DNA of 64,000 nt from Oscillatoria sp. CS-180 (GTDB taxonomy: Bacteria; Cyanobacteriota; Cyanobacteriia; Phormidesmidales; Phormidesmidaceae): the NCBI RefSeq assembly GCF_028330965.1, contig NZ_JAQMUB010000019.1, positions 111,326 to 175,325 of the forward strand. The letters are read 5' to 3'. Position numbers and translations under genes: made by a program. The notes under the pieces are model-generated. The model made no database searches, was not told where the DNA came from, and saw nothing but the letters and a program-made list of their open reading frames with translations. Positions 27,006-36,597 of this stretch are shown here, piece after piece (position 1 is the first letter of the stretch; every line of letters starts with the position of its first letter).

Positions 27006-27112
27006 CCACCTCGCTCAAGAAAGTCGAGAACAGACTCCCAACTCCGCAAAAGATTGCTTCCGCCCCCTGCATTTATCCCTATACCTGCTTCTGTTGCAGA
27101 TGCATTAATCCA

Positions 27113-27733
27113 ATGAATACTCACACGCAAACCATCTTTCGTGACGCCGCCATTGAAGATTGCCCCACGGTTGCTCAACTCATGCGGATTGCTTCTGACG
27201 GTGTCTGTGACTACATCTGGAGTCTTCAGCAGAAGGAGTTTCCGAGTCTCACGCCAATTGAAATTGGAGCTAAACGCTACGCTGAAGATGAGGGTAATTT
27301 TAGCTATCGCAACTGCACAATAGCCCTCTCTAGCGATCGCTCTGAAAATCTCCCCATTCAGGGCATGGTGATGGCTTTCGCAGTGCCGCCTGAAACGGCT
27401 GTGGAATCACCTCAAGATCTGCCAGAAGAGATTGGCCTGGAGATACTCGCTCCCTACATGATGGAACACCCTAACTCGTGGTACATTTGCGCGTTGGCCG
27501 TGTTCCCTCAATACCGTGGACAAGGTATTGGGACACAATTGTTAGATCTAGCTATTAAGCAGGCCAAAGAGCGGAGGTTACCCACCCTCAGTCTGCTGTG
27601 TTTTGAACAGAACACGGGAGCACTCAGGCTGTATCAACGCTACGGTTTTGAAATCATTGACCACGCTAAGGTGGTCCCCCATCCGCTCATCCATCACACG
27701 GGTGATATTCTGCTGATGACAAAGTCTGTTTAA
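27113..27733 (+). CDS. GNAT family N-acetyltransferase
   Basis: This is a 206-residue acetyltransferase. Motif A, VFPQYRGQGIGTQLLDLAIKQAK, contains the Q/RxxGxG/A acetyl-CoA pyrophosphate loop, and SLLCFEQNTGALRLYQRYGFEI is the usual C-terminal part. The substrate is unknown. The frame extends to 26915 but the upstream residues look non-coding; the ATG at 27113 begins the family-like sequence. The response regulator starts 27 bp after its stop. Confidence 0.85.
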   Translation: MNTHTQTIFRDAAIEDCPTVAQLMRIASDGVCDYIWSLQQKEFPSLTPIEIGAKRYAEDEGNFSYRNCTIALSSDRSENLPIQGMVMAFAVPPETAVESPQDLPEEIGLEILAPYMMEHPNSWYICALAVFPQYRGQGIGTQLLDLAIKQAKERRLPTLSLLCFEQNTGALRLYQRYGFEIIDHAKVVPHPLIHHTGDILLMTKSV

Positions 27734-27760
27734 GCCAATCCTCTCTTTTTCCTGTCCATT

Positions 27761-30088
27761 GTGAAAATTCTACTCATTGAAGACGACGAAATCTTAGCTG
27801 ATCGGCTCTTGCAGTCACTCACACAGCATCAATATGTCGTAGACGCGATCGCCGATGGTCAGGAAGGTCTGGAATATGCACAAAGTACTGATTACGACCT
27901 GATTATTTCAGATGTAGGACTACCGAGTCTTGACGGCATCACTTTATGTAGCCGGCTTCGTCAAGAAGGTTTATCGACTCCCATTCTGTTGATGACCGCT
28001 AAGGACATTCCTGATGAGCGCATTCGCGGCCTTGATGCTGGAGCCGACGACCATCTGACCAAACCGCTCAATCTTCAAGAGATGCATGCTCGGGTTCGGG
28101 CACTCTTGCGGCGAGGTGAGGTGGCTCCTGAAACGGTGCTTCGAGCAGGCGCTTTGCAACTTGATCCGGTGAGTTGTCAGGTAACCTATGGCGATCGCCT
28201 GCTCAAGCTAACCCCTAAGGAGTACAGTCTGCTAGAGCTTTTCATGCGGAGTCCCAACCGTGTGTTCAGCCGTTCCTACATCGTGGAACATTTATGGAGT
28301 TTTGATGATCCGCCATTAGAAGACAGTGTCAAGGCTCACATTAAGGGACTCCGGCGCAAGCTTAAGAACGTTGGGGTCAAAGATTGGATTGACAACGTTT
28401 ATGGGATTGGATATCGGTTTGTTCCCCAGATAGAGTCAAATTCCATCCCGGTTGAGGTTGCGACCTCTGGTGAGCCTCAAGTACCTCATCCGAGCAGGGC
28501 GACATCCGCTGCTCAACTCCCAAGTTCTACTGAAGCTAGCCTGGAGGATTCCTTCAAAGAATCCATGGCAGGTCTTTGGAGCAAATATCAGGGACTAATA
28601 TCCCAACGGCTTGATGCTTTGATTCAGGCCGCGATCGCCATCCAAGATCATACGCTTACAACTGAAATCCTGGATACAGCTACCACAGCGGCTCACAAGC
28701 TGGCAGGAATTCTGGGCATGTTTGAACTGGACGAAGGGTCCGATCTTGCCCGTGAAATCGAAACGATGTTGCTATCAGATTCGGAAGAAAAGCTTGATCA
28801 GGCACCTGACCTGATTCAGCAGCTAGTTAATCGGGTTCAAATAGCACCAGCTGAGACACCAACTTCCAGCCCAATGCATACAGGCTACTCGTTGCTGGTG
28901 TCCTCAGATGATGCATTGGCAGAAGCTTTGATGGCTTTTGGACAGGCTACGGACATGGCTTGGCAATCAGTGTCGTCCATCGCCGAAGCTGAGGTTATAG
29001 TTCAACAATCACCTCCAGACGTGGTTATTCTTGATATTGCCGCGTTGTCTTTATGGTCTGCGAGCGTAGCGTTTGTGCAGCGGTTAGCTGGCTACACACC
29101 GGCGATTCCAACCATCGGTTTAACCAGCACAGATAGCCTAATTGATCGGGTTGCGATCGCCCAAGCAGGTCTCCAACGATTGCTGATGAAGCCCGTCACT
29201 GCCGCCCAAGTCTGGACGCTGGCTAACCAGTTCAATCGGAGCATCCGCCAACTCACAGCACAAATCATGGTCGTAGATGATGATCCACTGGTTCTCAAGA
29301 CACTGCGATCGCTCCTTGAACCCTGGGGTTTGGGCGTTACTGGTTTGGCAAGTCCAGCCCAGTTTTGGGAACTGTTGCACGCAACCCACCCTGATCTGCT
29401 CGTTCTGGATGTCGAAATGCCGGCGTTTAGTGGCATAGAGCTATGTCAAGCGGTTCGCACCTCCCCCGACTGGGAAGATCTACCCATTCTATTTCTGACA
29501 TCTCATCGAGATGCCGAGACAGTTCAGGCCATTTTCAGAGCAGGCGCAGACGACTATATCTCGAAACCTATCGTTGGCCCAGAGCTATTGATTCGCCTTC
29601 TTAATCGCTTAGAGCGGAGTCGTTTGTTACGCACGCTGTCCCATCAAGACCCGAACACTGGATTGTTCAACTATGCTTACTCGAAACAGCTGTTCACTCG
29701 TCTCTTGAAAACTGCAAGTGAGAAAAACAATCTGGTTTCTTTCGCAGTCATCCAGGTTTCGGACTTACTTACAATCGCTCACCAGCAAGGTCAAGATGGC
29801 AAACAGGCTGTTCTTCACGCCTGGGGTCAGTGCTTTCAAACCTTTCGTCAACGCACAGAAGCTATGGGGTATTGGGGTGATGGTGAATTTTTTATTGCGC
29901 TATCAAACGCGACGGCTGCAGATGCCCAAGAAGCGCTGCAACCTTTGCTCCAGGCTTTGAGACGAGAAATCATCACACTGCCAACGGGGGATCGCATTCA
30001 ACCGTTATTTGAACTAGCGATAGTTACGTATCCCAACCATGGACAGACTCTGCAAGCGCTGTATCAATCGGCGATCGCAGCACTCTAG
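27761..30088 (+). CDS. Six-domain response regulator: REC, OmpR-type DNA-binding, HPt, two REC, degenerate GGDEF
   Basis: This is a 775-residue protein starting at GTG. REC1 (1-117) has EDDE and the phospho-acceptor in IISDVGLP. The winged helix (about 125-225) has LTPKEYSLLELFMRSPNRVFSR and DNVYGIGYRFVP, as in OmpR-type DNA-binding domains. An HPt-like domain (about 270-365) carries TAAHKLAG with the histidine. REC2 (about 375-495) has VVILDIAALS and looks partly degenerate. REC3 (about 500-625) has VVDDDP and VLDVEMP. The C-terminal GGDEF-like domain lacks the motif (YWGDGEFF), so it should not make c-di-GMP. The chain could pass phosphate between REC and HPt inside one protein. No histidine kinase is adjacent. 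The MBL hydrolase converges with a 4-bp gap. Confidence 0.9.
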   Translation: MKILLIEDDEILADRLLQSLTQHQYVVDAIADGQEGLEYAQSTDYDLIISDVGLPSLDGITLCSRLRQEGLSTPILLMTAKDIPDERIRGLDAGADDHLTKPLNLQEMHARVRALLRRGEVAPETVLRAGALQLDPVSCQVTYGDRLLKLTPKEYSLLELFMRSPNRVFSRSYIVEHLWSFDDPPLEDSVKAHIKGLRRKLKNVGVKDWIDNVYGIGYRFVPQIESNSIPVEVATSGEPQVPHPSRATSAAQLPSSTEASLEDSFKESMAGLWSKYQGLISQRLDALIQAAIAIQDHTLTTEILDTATTAAHKLAGILGMFELDEGSDLAREIETMLLSDSEEKLDQAPDLIQQLVNRVQIAPAETPTSSPMHTGYSLLVSSDDALAEALMAFGQATDMAWQSVSSIAEAEVIVQQSPPDVVILDIAALSLWSASVAFVQRLAGYTPAIPTIGLTSTDSLIDRVAIAQAGLQRLLMKPVTAAQVWTLANQFNRSIRQLTAQIMVVDDDPLVLKTLRSLLEPWGLGVTGLASPAQFWELLHATHPDLLVLDVEMPAFSGIELCQAVRTSPDWEDLPILFLTSHRDAETVQAIFRAGADDYISKPIVGPELLIRLLNRLERSRLLRTLSHQDPNTGLFNYAYSKQLFTRLLKTASEKNNLVSFAVIQVSDLLTIAHQQGQDGKQAVLHAWGQCFQTFRQRTEAMGYWGDGEFFIALSNATAADAQEALQPLLQALRREIITLPTGDRIQPLFELAIVTYPNHGQTLQALYQSAIAAL

Positions 30089-30092
30089 ATCC

Positions 30093-31031
30093 TCAGGCAT
30101 CTCGATCTACAGATGCTAGCTGCAAAATCATCCCCTCATGGGCAAGGTGAATTCGCGAACAGCGATTGTGAATCTCTGTGCCAACCTGATCAAGATAGTC
30201 ATCATCGTGCTCTGGATCATGATGAAACAGAATCATCTCTTTAGCCTGAGATTTTTCTGCCAGATCAATACTCTTTTCCCAGAAGAAGCGCCCTCTTTCA
30301 GTCGAATCTTGAAAAGCCACCTCAGAGTAGGTGCCGCCATAAATTAAAAGGTCGGCATTTTTAGCCAAGTAAAGCAGGTTGGGATTATGCTCTGAATCAA
30401 TATTGCTGGTATCAGTTGCATAAACTAAGGATTTTCCAGAATAAGTGATGCGAAAACCCAAAGCGCTCGTTTGAGGGTTGAGGGTAATCGTTTCAACGGT
30501 AACCCCCTCGTCCAATGAAACAACATCGCCTGCCAGGATGTTGTGAAATGTCAAAGTCGAGGACATTTTTTGCAGGGGCGTAAAGAAATGAGGCCGCAGC
30601 ATTTGGCTCATTAAACACTGCTTAATAGAAGCACCATTTGCGGCAGCAGATCCATAGATATCAAAACAATTGTTGGCGGTGAAGGCTGGCCTGAAAAACG
30701 GGAAGCCTTGAATCCGATCCCAATGGGTATGCGTGAAGAAAATGGATGCCTGAATCGGTTTATCCGCATCCAGAAGAGACTTTCCCAATGCACGTAGCCC
30801 TGTTCCGCCATCGAAGATAATCCGTTGACCCGCAACTAAAACTTCTACACAGGCAGTGTTTCCTCCATACCGCATAGTATCCGAGCCAGGTGTTGGCACA
30901 TTCCCTCGGACTCCCCAAAACTGAACAATAAATTCTTGCGACATGAAAACATTTGCCACTGTTGAATTTCTCCCCGTTGTCGAGGAATTTAATGATTGAA
31001 CAGTCAGCATTGAAGCCTCGGAGTCTGACAT
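30093..31031 (-). CDS. MBL-fold metal-dependent hydrolase
   Basis: The 312-residue product has VQFWGVRGNVPTPGSDTMRYGGNT at the start of the fold, the metal motif HTHWDRIQG at 101-109 (the last histidine of HxHxDH is arginine), SLVYATDTS with an aspartate, and LFHHDPEHDDD late in the sequence. This form is common near signalling genes in cyanobacteria and is often named phosphodiesterase-like, but the substrate is not known. Residue 30 (MSQEFIVQFWG, start at 30944) is a possible shorter start because the fold begins there. Confidence 0.8.
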   Translation of the reverse strand: MSDSEASMLTVQSLNSSTTGRNSTVANVFMSQEFIVQFWGVRGNVPTPGSDTMRYGGNTACVEVLVAGQRIIFDGGTGLRALGKSLLDADKPIQASIFFTHTHWDRIQGFPFFRPAFTANNCFDIYGSAAANGASIKQCLMSQMLRPHFFTPLQKMSSTLTFHNILAGDVVSLDEGVTVETITLNPQTSALGFRITYSGKSLVYATDTSNIDSEHNPNLLYLAKNADLLIYGGTYSEVAFQDSTERGRFFWEKSIDLAEKSQAKEMILFHHDPEHDDDYLDQVGTEIHNRCSRIHLAHEGMILQLASVDRDA

Positions 31032-31465
31032 TGTATGAACAACAGGAAGAAGGAGCTAACAGCGATAGGTAAGATGACAACCAACAGTTTCAGAAGACAT
31101 CAATACAAAACACATATTTTTGTATATTCTGATAATCTCAAATAGGCTCAGGAGGTTTTGCTGAAATTTTATTACTTAACGGCAGATAAGTATAGGAAGC
31201 GAGTCTAGACAACAGACAAATAGGCTTCATCAAGGCTTGAGAAAAAGAACAATTAATCCGATAGGGAACGAATGGTTTCTTTTCTCGGGTTTCTATCAGT
31301 TAAATTTGCTGAATAGACCATTACTTAACCTGCTCTATATAAAAAACGGTTGGTCTAGGTAATCCAACGCGTGCTAGGACTGCAACACGATATTCATAGA
31401 CCTAACTCACAGCCCCACACTAGAATACCCATTCCAACCGTTGCGATAAAGTTGCAGTAGGACAG
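31032..31465. other. Intergenic region, 434 bp
   Basis: The region lies upstream of the MBL hydrolase and downstream of ppa, both on the minus strand. It is AT-rich and should contain the hydrolase promoter. No gene or strong hairpin is seen. Confidence 0.45.
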
Positions 31466-31975
31466 TTATTTAGCTGCGCTGATACACTTCTCGACAAGAG
31501 GAGTAACTTTGTCAACGTTTTGCCACCCTAGAATTTCAGTAACTTTTTTCTCCAAGTTCTTGTAGCTGCGGAAAAACTCTGCAATTTCATCTAGACGATG
31601 AGCTGCAATGTCATCGAGGGACTTAACCTGAGCATAGCGTGGATCCTCAGCAGGAACACAGAGAATTTTCTCGTCGCGATCGCCCCCATCAATCATTTCC
31701 AACATGCCGATAGGCCGAGAAGCAATGACACAGCCCGGAAAAGTTGGCTGATCCATCATGACCATGCCGTCGAGCGGGTCTCCATCATCGGCAAGGGTGT
31801 TTGGGACAAAACCGTAATCGTAAGGATATTGCACCGAGGAAAACAGTACCCGGTCTAGAATCAAGGCACCCATATCCTTATCAAACTCGTATTTATTCTT
31901 GCTGCCAGCAGGAATTTCAATCAAAACGTTGATTAACCCAGATTCAGGTTGGGCAGGAATACGAGATAAATCCAC
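31466..31975 (-). CDS. ppa: Inorganic pyrophosphatase
   Basis: The 169-residue family I soluble pyrophosphatase hydrolyses pyrophosphate to two phosphates and so drives biosynthetic reactions. [24 protein letters not shown] is the substrate-binding start, [11 protein letters not shown] follows, and [11 protein letters not shown] is the metal-binding signature with its three aspartates. Length is normal. It stands alone on the minus strand. Confidence 0.96.
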   Translation of the reverse strand: MDLSRIPAQPESGLINVLIEIPAGSKNKYEFDKDMGALILDRVLFSSVQYPYDYGFVPNTLADDGDPLDGMVMMDQPTFPGCVIASRPIGMLEMIDGGDRDEKILCVPAEDPRYAQVKSLDDIAAHRLDEIAEFFRSYKNLEKKVTEILGWQNVDKVTPLVEKCISAAK

Positions 31976-32133
31976 AATGCGTCTCCAGATATTTGCTACA
32001 AGATCCTGGAGAGTCGTTCCTCATTATTTTGATGCTGCCACACATCTTCCCTATCAAGAACTGCTATCTCAATAGGGCCAGCAATAGCTTTCAAGAGCGT
32101 GACCATCACCGTTTCACATTAAGAAACACTCCC

Positions 32134-32151
32134 CGCCTAGCATTTTAGGCG
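32134..32151. other. Small hairpin downstream of the 61-aa gene
   Basis: CGCCTA at 32134-32139 pairs with TAGGCG at 32146-32151 with a 6-nt loop. It lies 44 bp past the end of the minus-strand small protein gene and could be a weak terminator, but the T-run is poor. Confidence 0.3.
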
Positions 32152-32194
32152 AAGACGTCCCGTTCCCCTTAAAGTCCGTAGGTATCCTCATCAA

Positions 32195-32380
32195 TCATTT
32201 ACGGGTTTGCGAAAGAGGATAGCCCGGTAAAGTAGCCGGGGGCTGCTCAGTAGAAGAATAATGGGCAATCGCTAGAAGCGGCAGTATCAACGTCAAGACT
32301 GCAACAATCGTTCCAACGACGTTAGAAAAGCGACTACTTGGAGGTTCCGGAGGAGGCTCAGATGAACTAATGGATTCCAT
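32195..32380 (-). CDS. Small single-pass membrane protein
   Basis: The 61-residue protein has a polar proline-rich N-terminus, the segment RFSNVVGTIVAVLTLILPLLAIAHYSS with one membrane helix (about 21-42) and a short polar tail. I recall a small cyanobacterial hypothetical family with the same S(R)xSNxVGTxVAVLTL core, but no function is known. The start is ATG and no strong ribosome binding site precedes it. Confidence 0.6.
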   Translation of the reverse strand: MESISSSEPPPEPPSSRFSNVVGTIVAVLTLILPLLAIAHYSSTEQPPATLPGYPLSQTRK

Positions 32381-32784
32381 AAAGACGGGGAAACAGTATC
32401 TAAACTGAAAATGTAAGCGGCAGACTCGCGTGATCGATCCAATCAGATGGGCATAGACTACTGCATCGGGAAAATAAATTCCTGTAAATGCTCATGGAAT
32501 CTTTAAAATCCCAAAGCCCTACCCTATTAAGCAACAGAGTAAAGAACTTTCAGCGACTATAGTGTGAGCTGAGTGACATACTTCAGGTGGTCGCATAGTA
32601 AAATGTTAGCATTCCATCATCGCTCTTTTCTCTTCAAACAGCAGCAGTGGGATTACGGACAGAGCTTACGAAATTTTCTTTCCTAGGACAATTAGAGATT
32701 AGGGTTCAACCTCTCCACAATTTGTAGGACTGACGACTGCGCTGAGCGCAACATCTTGCGTTCGCTCCTTAAATCTCCCAGCCC
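32381..32784. other. Intergenic region, 404 bp
   Basis: The region separates two minus-strand genes and probably carries the promoter of the 61-aa protein. No ORF or strong hairpin is seen. Confidence 0.4.
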
Positions 32785-33186
32785 CTATCCCTTGGACTCC
32801 AAATGACTCCGGATGGCTTTCAGTTCCACAAGTATGGCCTTGAGAATTTCTTGAGTCGTCGTCTCTTCTGAGGGCTGAACTCGAATAGTCGGGTTTAACC
32901 CCAAAATATCTTGAGCAAAACGACGCACCTCCCTGGGATGGAACAGGAGGGGATCATCGCGATCGCGTCGCATTTCTGGATTCAGCCTGCCGGCATCGAA
33001 AGGAGGATTCAACAGGTCAGGATCGGTGTTGGCATAGCGGTAAACAGAAGCCCGAGACCGTTTGATTTGTCTTTGGACATCATCAACAGTCAGATAGGCA
33101 TCTGGCGGTAACTCATCCGCTCTTGGATTAGCCATTCCACCAGCTGTTTCAGGCAACACAGTCGTGTCTTCCATGGCCCTCATCAT
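32785..33186 (-). CDS. Small protein with helix-turn-helix-like segment
   Basis: This is a 133-residue protein. PDAYLTVDDVQRQIKRSRASVYRYANTD reads like a DNA-binding helix-turn-helix of the excisionase/resolvase-adaptor kind. DDPLLFHPREVRRFAQDILGL follows, and the C-terminus (TTQEILKAILVELKAIRSHLES) is a probable coiled coil for dimerisation. It may begin at a later methionine (residue 5 or 18). It lies 83 bp downstream of the cyclase on the same strand. Function is unknown; DNA binding is inferred. Confidence 0.65.
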   Translation of the reverse strand: MMRAMEDTTVLPETAGGMANPRADELPPDAYLTVDDVQRQIKRSRASVYRYANTDPDLLNPPFDAGRLNPEMRRDRDDPLLFHPREVRRFAQDILGLNPTIRVQPSEETTTQEILKAILVELKAIRSHLESKG

Positions 33187-33269
33187 TGCAGTGCATGTCG
33201 AGTCTACAAAGGAGAAGACAGAATCTCAAGCCATTGACTGGCCCAATAGCAAAATTTGGCATCTTGGCA

Positions 33270-36245
33270 TCAGCGTTGATCCTTGCGCTCCTTCAGCCAA
33301 TAAGTCAGCATCTCTCCTTTACCTTTGACATCAATGACGCCTCGCTCCTCGAAAACGTATTCGTCTCTGAGACTGTCATACACAGATGCCGTGACTTGGA
33401 TACAGTCAGCTAATCCCTGAGTTTCCATGCGACTAGCGACGTTCACGGCATCACCCCACAGATCGTAAGAGAACTTTTTCAGGCCGATCACGCCGGCAAC
33501 GACAGGTCCCGTATCAATCCCAATGCGAAGTCTGAACGGAGACCGATCTTGACGCTTGAACTGGGCGATCGCGGTCTGCATATCCAGCGCCATCTCCGCG
33601 ATCGCTTTGGTGTGATTGGGCAGTTGACTGGGAACTCCCCCAACCACCATGTAAGCATCACCGATGGTCTTAATCTTTTCGAGTTGGTGCCGTTCAGCCA
33701 GGTGGTCAAAAGCTGAAAAGATCTCGTTAAGCAGATCGACCAGCTCGGTCGGCATCATATCGGCTGCGAGCTCAGTAAAGTTGACAATATCTGCAAAAAG
33801 AATCGTCACCTCCTCAAAGCGATAAGCGATTGAGCGAGTGTTGCGTTTTAGCTGATCGGCGATCGAGGCAGGAAGAATATTGAGCAGCAAACGCTCTGAG
33901 CGCTCTTGCTCTAGCATCAGCGCTTCTTCAATCTCTTTGCGATCAGTGATGTCAGTCAAAAAGCCTTCTACGATGGTGGGCTGCGTTACAGAGTCTGAGA
34001 CCGGAATTCCCTTCTCCAATACCCATTTTTCCTGGCCGTCCGCAGTCAAGATGCGATACGTCATTCTAAAAGGGTTGCCATCTGGTAACACTTGCTCCAG
34101 TTCACCCCTCACATAAGCGCGATCGTCTGGATGAATGAGTTGCTCAAAAGGAAATGCGTTTTCCCCCAGCAGATCAGAAGGGGTATATCCGGTCAGTTCG
34201 TAGCAGCCCTCGCTGACAAATTCCAACGTCCAGCTGTGATCGCAATGACGGCGATAGGCCATGCCGACCAAGTTTCCTAGCAGGGTTTCTAAGGTACGTT
34301 GACTCTCTCGCAGCGCCTCTTGCGCCTGACGCCGTTGGGTGATGTCAGCAACGGTACCTTCGTAATATTGAATTCTGCCGCGATCGTCTTTTACGACGCG
34401 CACACTTTCCGATACCCAAATGATGTGCCCATCCGCTCGATAAACCTGGGATTCAAATTCAAATACAGCACCTTGATGGTGAAGTCGATGCAGCATGAGC
34501 TGTCGAATATCTTCATGCACATAGAGATAATCAATATTGAGCACGCGCTGCATCATCTCTGCGGGATTGAGATAGCCATACATGCGAGCCAAGGCAGGAT
34601 TCACACTGAGGTAACGGGCATCAGGACTGGCCTGAAAAATGCCTTCAACGCTATTTTCGAAAATACTACGATATTTCTCTTCTGCTTTTTGTAGAGCGAT
34701 GTCGGCTCGTCGCTTTTCAGTAATGTCACGAGCCACCCAAATCACTCGATTGTCATGCATCGGAGAAATAATGGCCAGGTACCAGGCAGAGTTTTTAAAG
34801 TCGTCAGGTGCTGTCTGTCCGTTCGCTTCCCCGGCTTGCTGCCAGTCTCCAATAGGTAGGCTGTATTCTAGGCGAACAGGCTTGCGCGTATTGAGTGCCT
34901 GCTGAATGTGCCGCATAAACAGGCTTGCTTGGTAGGGAGGCAAAACATCATATACGGTTTGCCCGACCCGTTCCTTGCTGGGACTATAAAGTAGCTGTGA
35001 ATTTGTCGCCACCATATTGAGGTAGCGACCATCGCCATCAAAGACTGTGATAACGTCCGTCATCGCTGCGAACAGAGCACGCAGTTCTGCTTCTGATGCA
35101 CGTAATGCATCTTCAATACGATGTCGCTCTCGAATCTCGGATAGCAGACGCTGGTTTGACTCAGTGAGTGCCGCAGTACGGCGAGCAACCCGCTGTTCTA
35201 ACTCTTCGTTAGCTTGTTGTAAGGCGGCCTCAGCTTCTTTCCGTTTGGTGATATCTTCAACGGTGCCCTCGTAGTAAAGGAAGTCTCCTTGACGATCAAA
35301 GACAGAGCGGGCGTTCTCAGAAATCCAGATAACCGTGCCGTCTCTTTTGTAAACTTGAGACTCAAAATCTGTAACTGAACCGTTTTGATTCAAAGCTTGC
35401 ACAAACTCTCGGCGGCGCTCGGGAGCCACATAAAGCTGTTGCTGAACGTTCGTCAATTCCAGCATCATGGCCCCTGTAGACTTATAGCCATAGATGCGAG
35501 CTAATGACGGGTTAGCGCTGATGTAGTGACCGTCTGTGGTGGTTTGAAAGATACCTTCAACTGCATTTTCAAAAATATTGCGATATTTGGCCTCTGCTTC
35601 CCGGAGAGCTGTTTCAGCTCGATCGCGCTCAGTAATGTCAATACCGACCGTAAACGCAGCTTTGCCTTGGTTATATTTCTGCGCCACGATCAAAAAACGA
35701 CGTTGATCTCCCGCAACTTGAGCAGAGATCTCTCGGTAAGCATCTATCTGGCTGCTCTGGAAAAATTCCTGCACAAATTTGTTGAACTGATTACTGGTGT
35801 GTAAGAACCCAATATCCTGTCCCACAAAGGCCTCAACAGGCATGTTGAATGTTTTTGCTAGATGGTTGTTGACCCCCAAATATCTCAAATCATCGCTGAT
35901 CCAAGAAACGATTCCCGGCACCGCATCCAAGATTGCCTGGAGCTGATCTCTAGCCGTTCTAAGTTTCGTTTCGGCTTGGCTGCGCTCAACCACCTCAGCC
36001 ACTAGCGTGTCGTTGGACTCTCGAAGGGCAGCAGTTTGCTCAGCAAATTTCTGTTTGAAGATACCCGCTTCCTCTTTCGCATCTCGGAGGGCTTGGGTAC
36101 GCTTGTTCAGCTCAAGCTTTAAATCCGTGACCTCTCGCCTCAGGGCGATAATCTCTTGGCGCATACGCTCATCTCCCAGAATGGAAGGTTCTGGCCGAAG
36201 CGGTGCGTCGGAGTTGGGTTGCGATAGAGGCGATCGCTCAGTCAT
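33270..36245 (-). CDS. Class III adenylate/guanylate cyclase with five PAS domains
   Basis: This is a 991-residue soluble protein. A short coiled coil (20-85) leads into five PAS domains at about 100-210, 215-335, 385-515, 530-650 and 665-785; several carry the PAC signature, such as YYEGTVEDITKR and YYEGTVADITQR. The catalytic domain (about 805-985) has EEVTILFADIVNFTELA with the first metal aspartate, EKIKTIGDAYMVVGG with the second aspartate and a substrate-contact lysine, and YDLWGDAVNVASRMETQG with the conserved D and NxxxR. All catalytic positions look intact. The Lys and Asp pair favour ATP as substrate, hence cAMP. No membrane span is present; signals would be cytoplasmic ligands or redox state. 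Confidence 0.92.
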   Translation of the reverse strand: MTERSPLSQPNSDAPLRPEPSILGDERMRQEIIALRREVTDLKLELNKRTQALRDAKEEAGIFKQKFAEQTAALRESNDTLVAEVVERSQAETKLRTARDQLQAILDAVPGIVSWISDDLRYLGVNNHLAKTFNMPVEAFVGQDIGFLHTSNQFNKFVQEFFQSSQIDAYREISAQVAGDQRRFLIVAQKYNQGKAAFTVGIDITERDRAETALREAEAKYRNIFENAVEGIFQTTTDGHYISANPSLARIYGYKSTGAMMLELTNVQQQLYVAPERRREFVQALNQNGSVTDFESQVYKRDGTVIWISENARSVFDRQGDFLYYEGTVEDITKRKEAEAALQQANEELEQRVARRTAALTESNQRLLSEIRERHRIEDALRASEAELRALFAAMTDVITVFDGDGRYLNMVATNSQLLYSPSKERVGQTVYDVLPPYQASLFMRHIQQALNTRKPVRLEYSLPIGDWQQAGEANGQTAPDDFKNSAWYLAIISPMHDNRVIWVARDITEKRRADIALQKAEEKYRSIFENSVEGIFQASPDARYLSVNPALARMYGYLNPAEMMQRVLNIDYLYVHEDIRQLMLHRLHHQGAVFEFESQVYRADGHIIWVSESVRVVKDDRGRIQYYEGTVADITQRRQAQEALRESQRTLETLLGNLVGMAYRRHCDHSWTLEFVSEGCYELTGYTPSDLLGENAFPFEQLIHPDDRAYVRGELEQVLPDGNPFRMTYRILTADGQEKWVLEKGIPVSDSVTQPTIVEGFLTDITDRKEIEEALMLEQERSERLLLNILPASIADQLKRNTRSIAYRFEEVTILFADIVNFTELAADMMPTELVDLLNEIFSAFDHLAERHQLEKIKTIGDAYMVVGGVPSQLPNHTKAIAEMALDMQTAIAQFKRQDRSPFRLRIGIDTGPVVAGVIGLKKFSYDLWGDAVNVASRMETQGLADCIQVTASVYDSLRDEYVFEERGVIDVKGKGEMLTYWLKERKDQR

Positions 36246-36597
36246 AGTGAGGTGAAAATTCTATCAAACAGCCAAATTCAAGTCTCCGAAGGTAAGTTCC
36301 ATAGCGCAAGGGAGTAAAATCCCATCAGTCTGAAGCTTCGTCTATTGACGAAAGTCTCCCTTCATGGCTAAGGACACTGATATGGAAGACAAGACTCTAC
36401 AGTGGAAGAGAAAGCGCAGCTACTCTGAAAGTGTGCAGACGGGTGAAGATGCAATGGCCCTGGTCAGCTTTTCCACTATTGTGACTTAGGTCCTTTCAAT
36501 TTACTAGAAACATCTTGCAATTTCAGTGATTGATAGGACAACAGTATGGAATGATGTCATCCTGAGAAAGTGAATCTTAGATAAGGTACGCGAGTCT
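36246..36597. other. Divergent intergenic region between cyclase and purD
   Basis: These 352 bases should carry the promoters of the cyclase, pointing left, and of purD-nblS, pointing right. A 41-codon frame at 36364-36489 has no supporting feature and is not called. Confidence 0.45.

Larger units (their letters stand above)
25953..27112. other. Long region without a recognisable gene
   Basis: In 1160 bases no ORF has both a convincing start and a family resemblance. Short frames at 26224-26415 and 26592-26842 have unremarkable composition. The stretch contains TTCAAAATTC repeats near 26143-26165 and two inverted copies of a 17-bp repeat (26126-26142 and 26989-27005). It may hold remnants of a decayed gene or an element. 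Confidence 0.45.

Noticed and set aside
36364..36489. 41-codon ORF between the cyclase and purD
   Set aside because: No ribosome binding site and no recognisable sequence; the region is better explained as divergent promoters.
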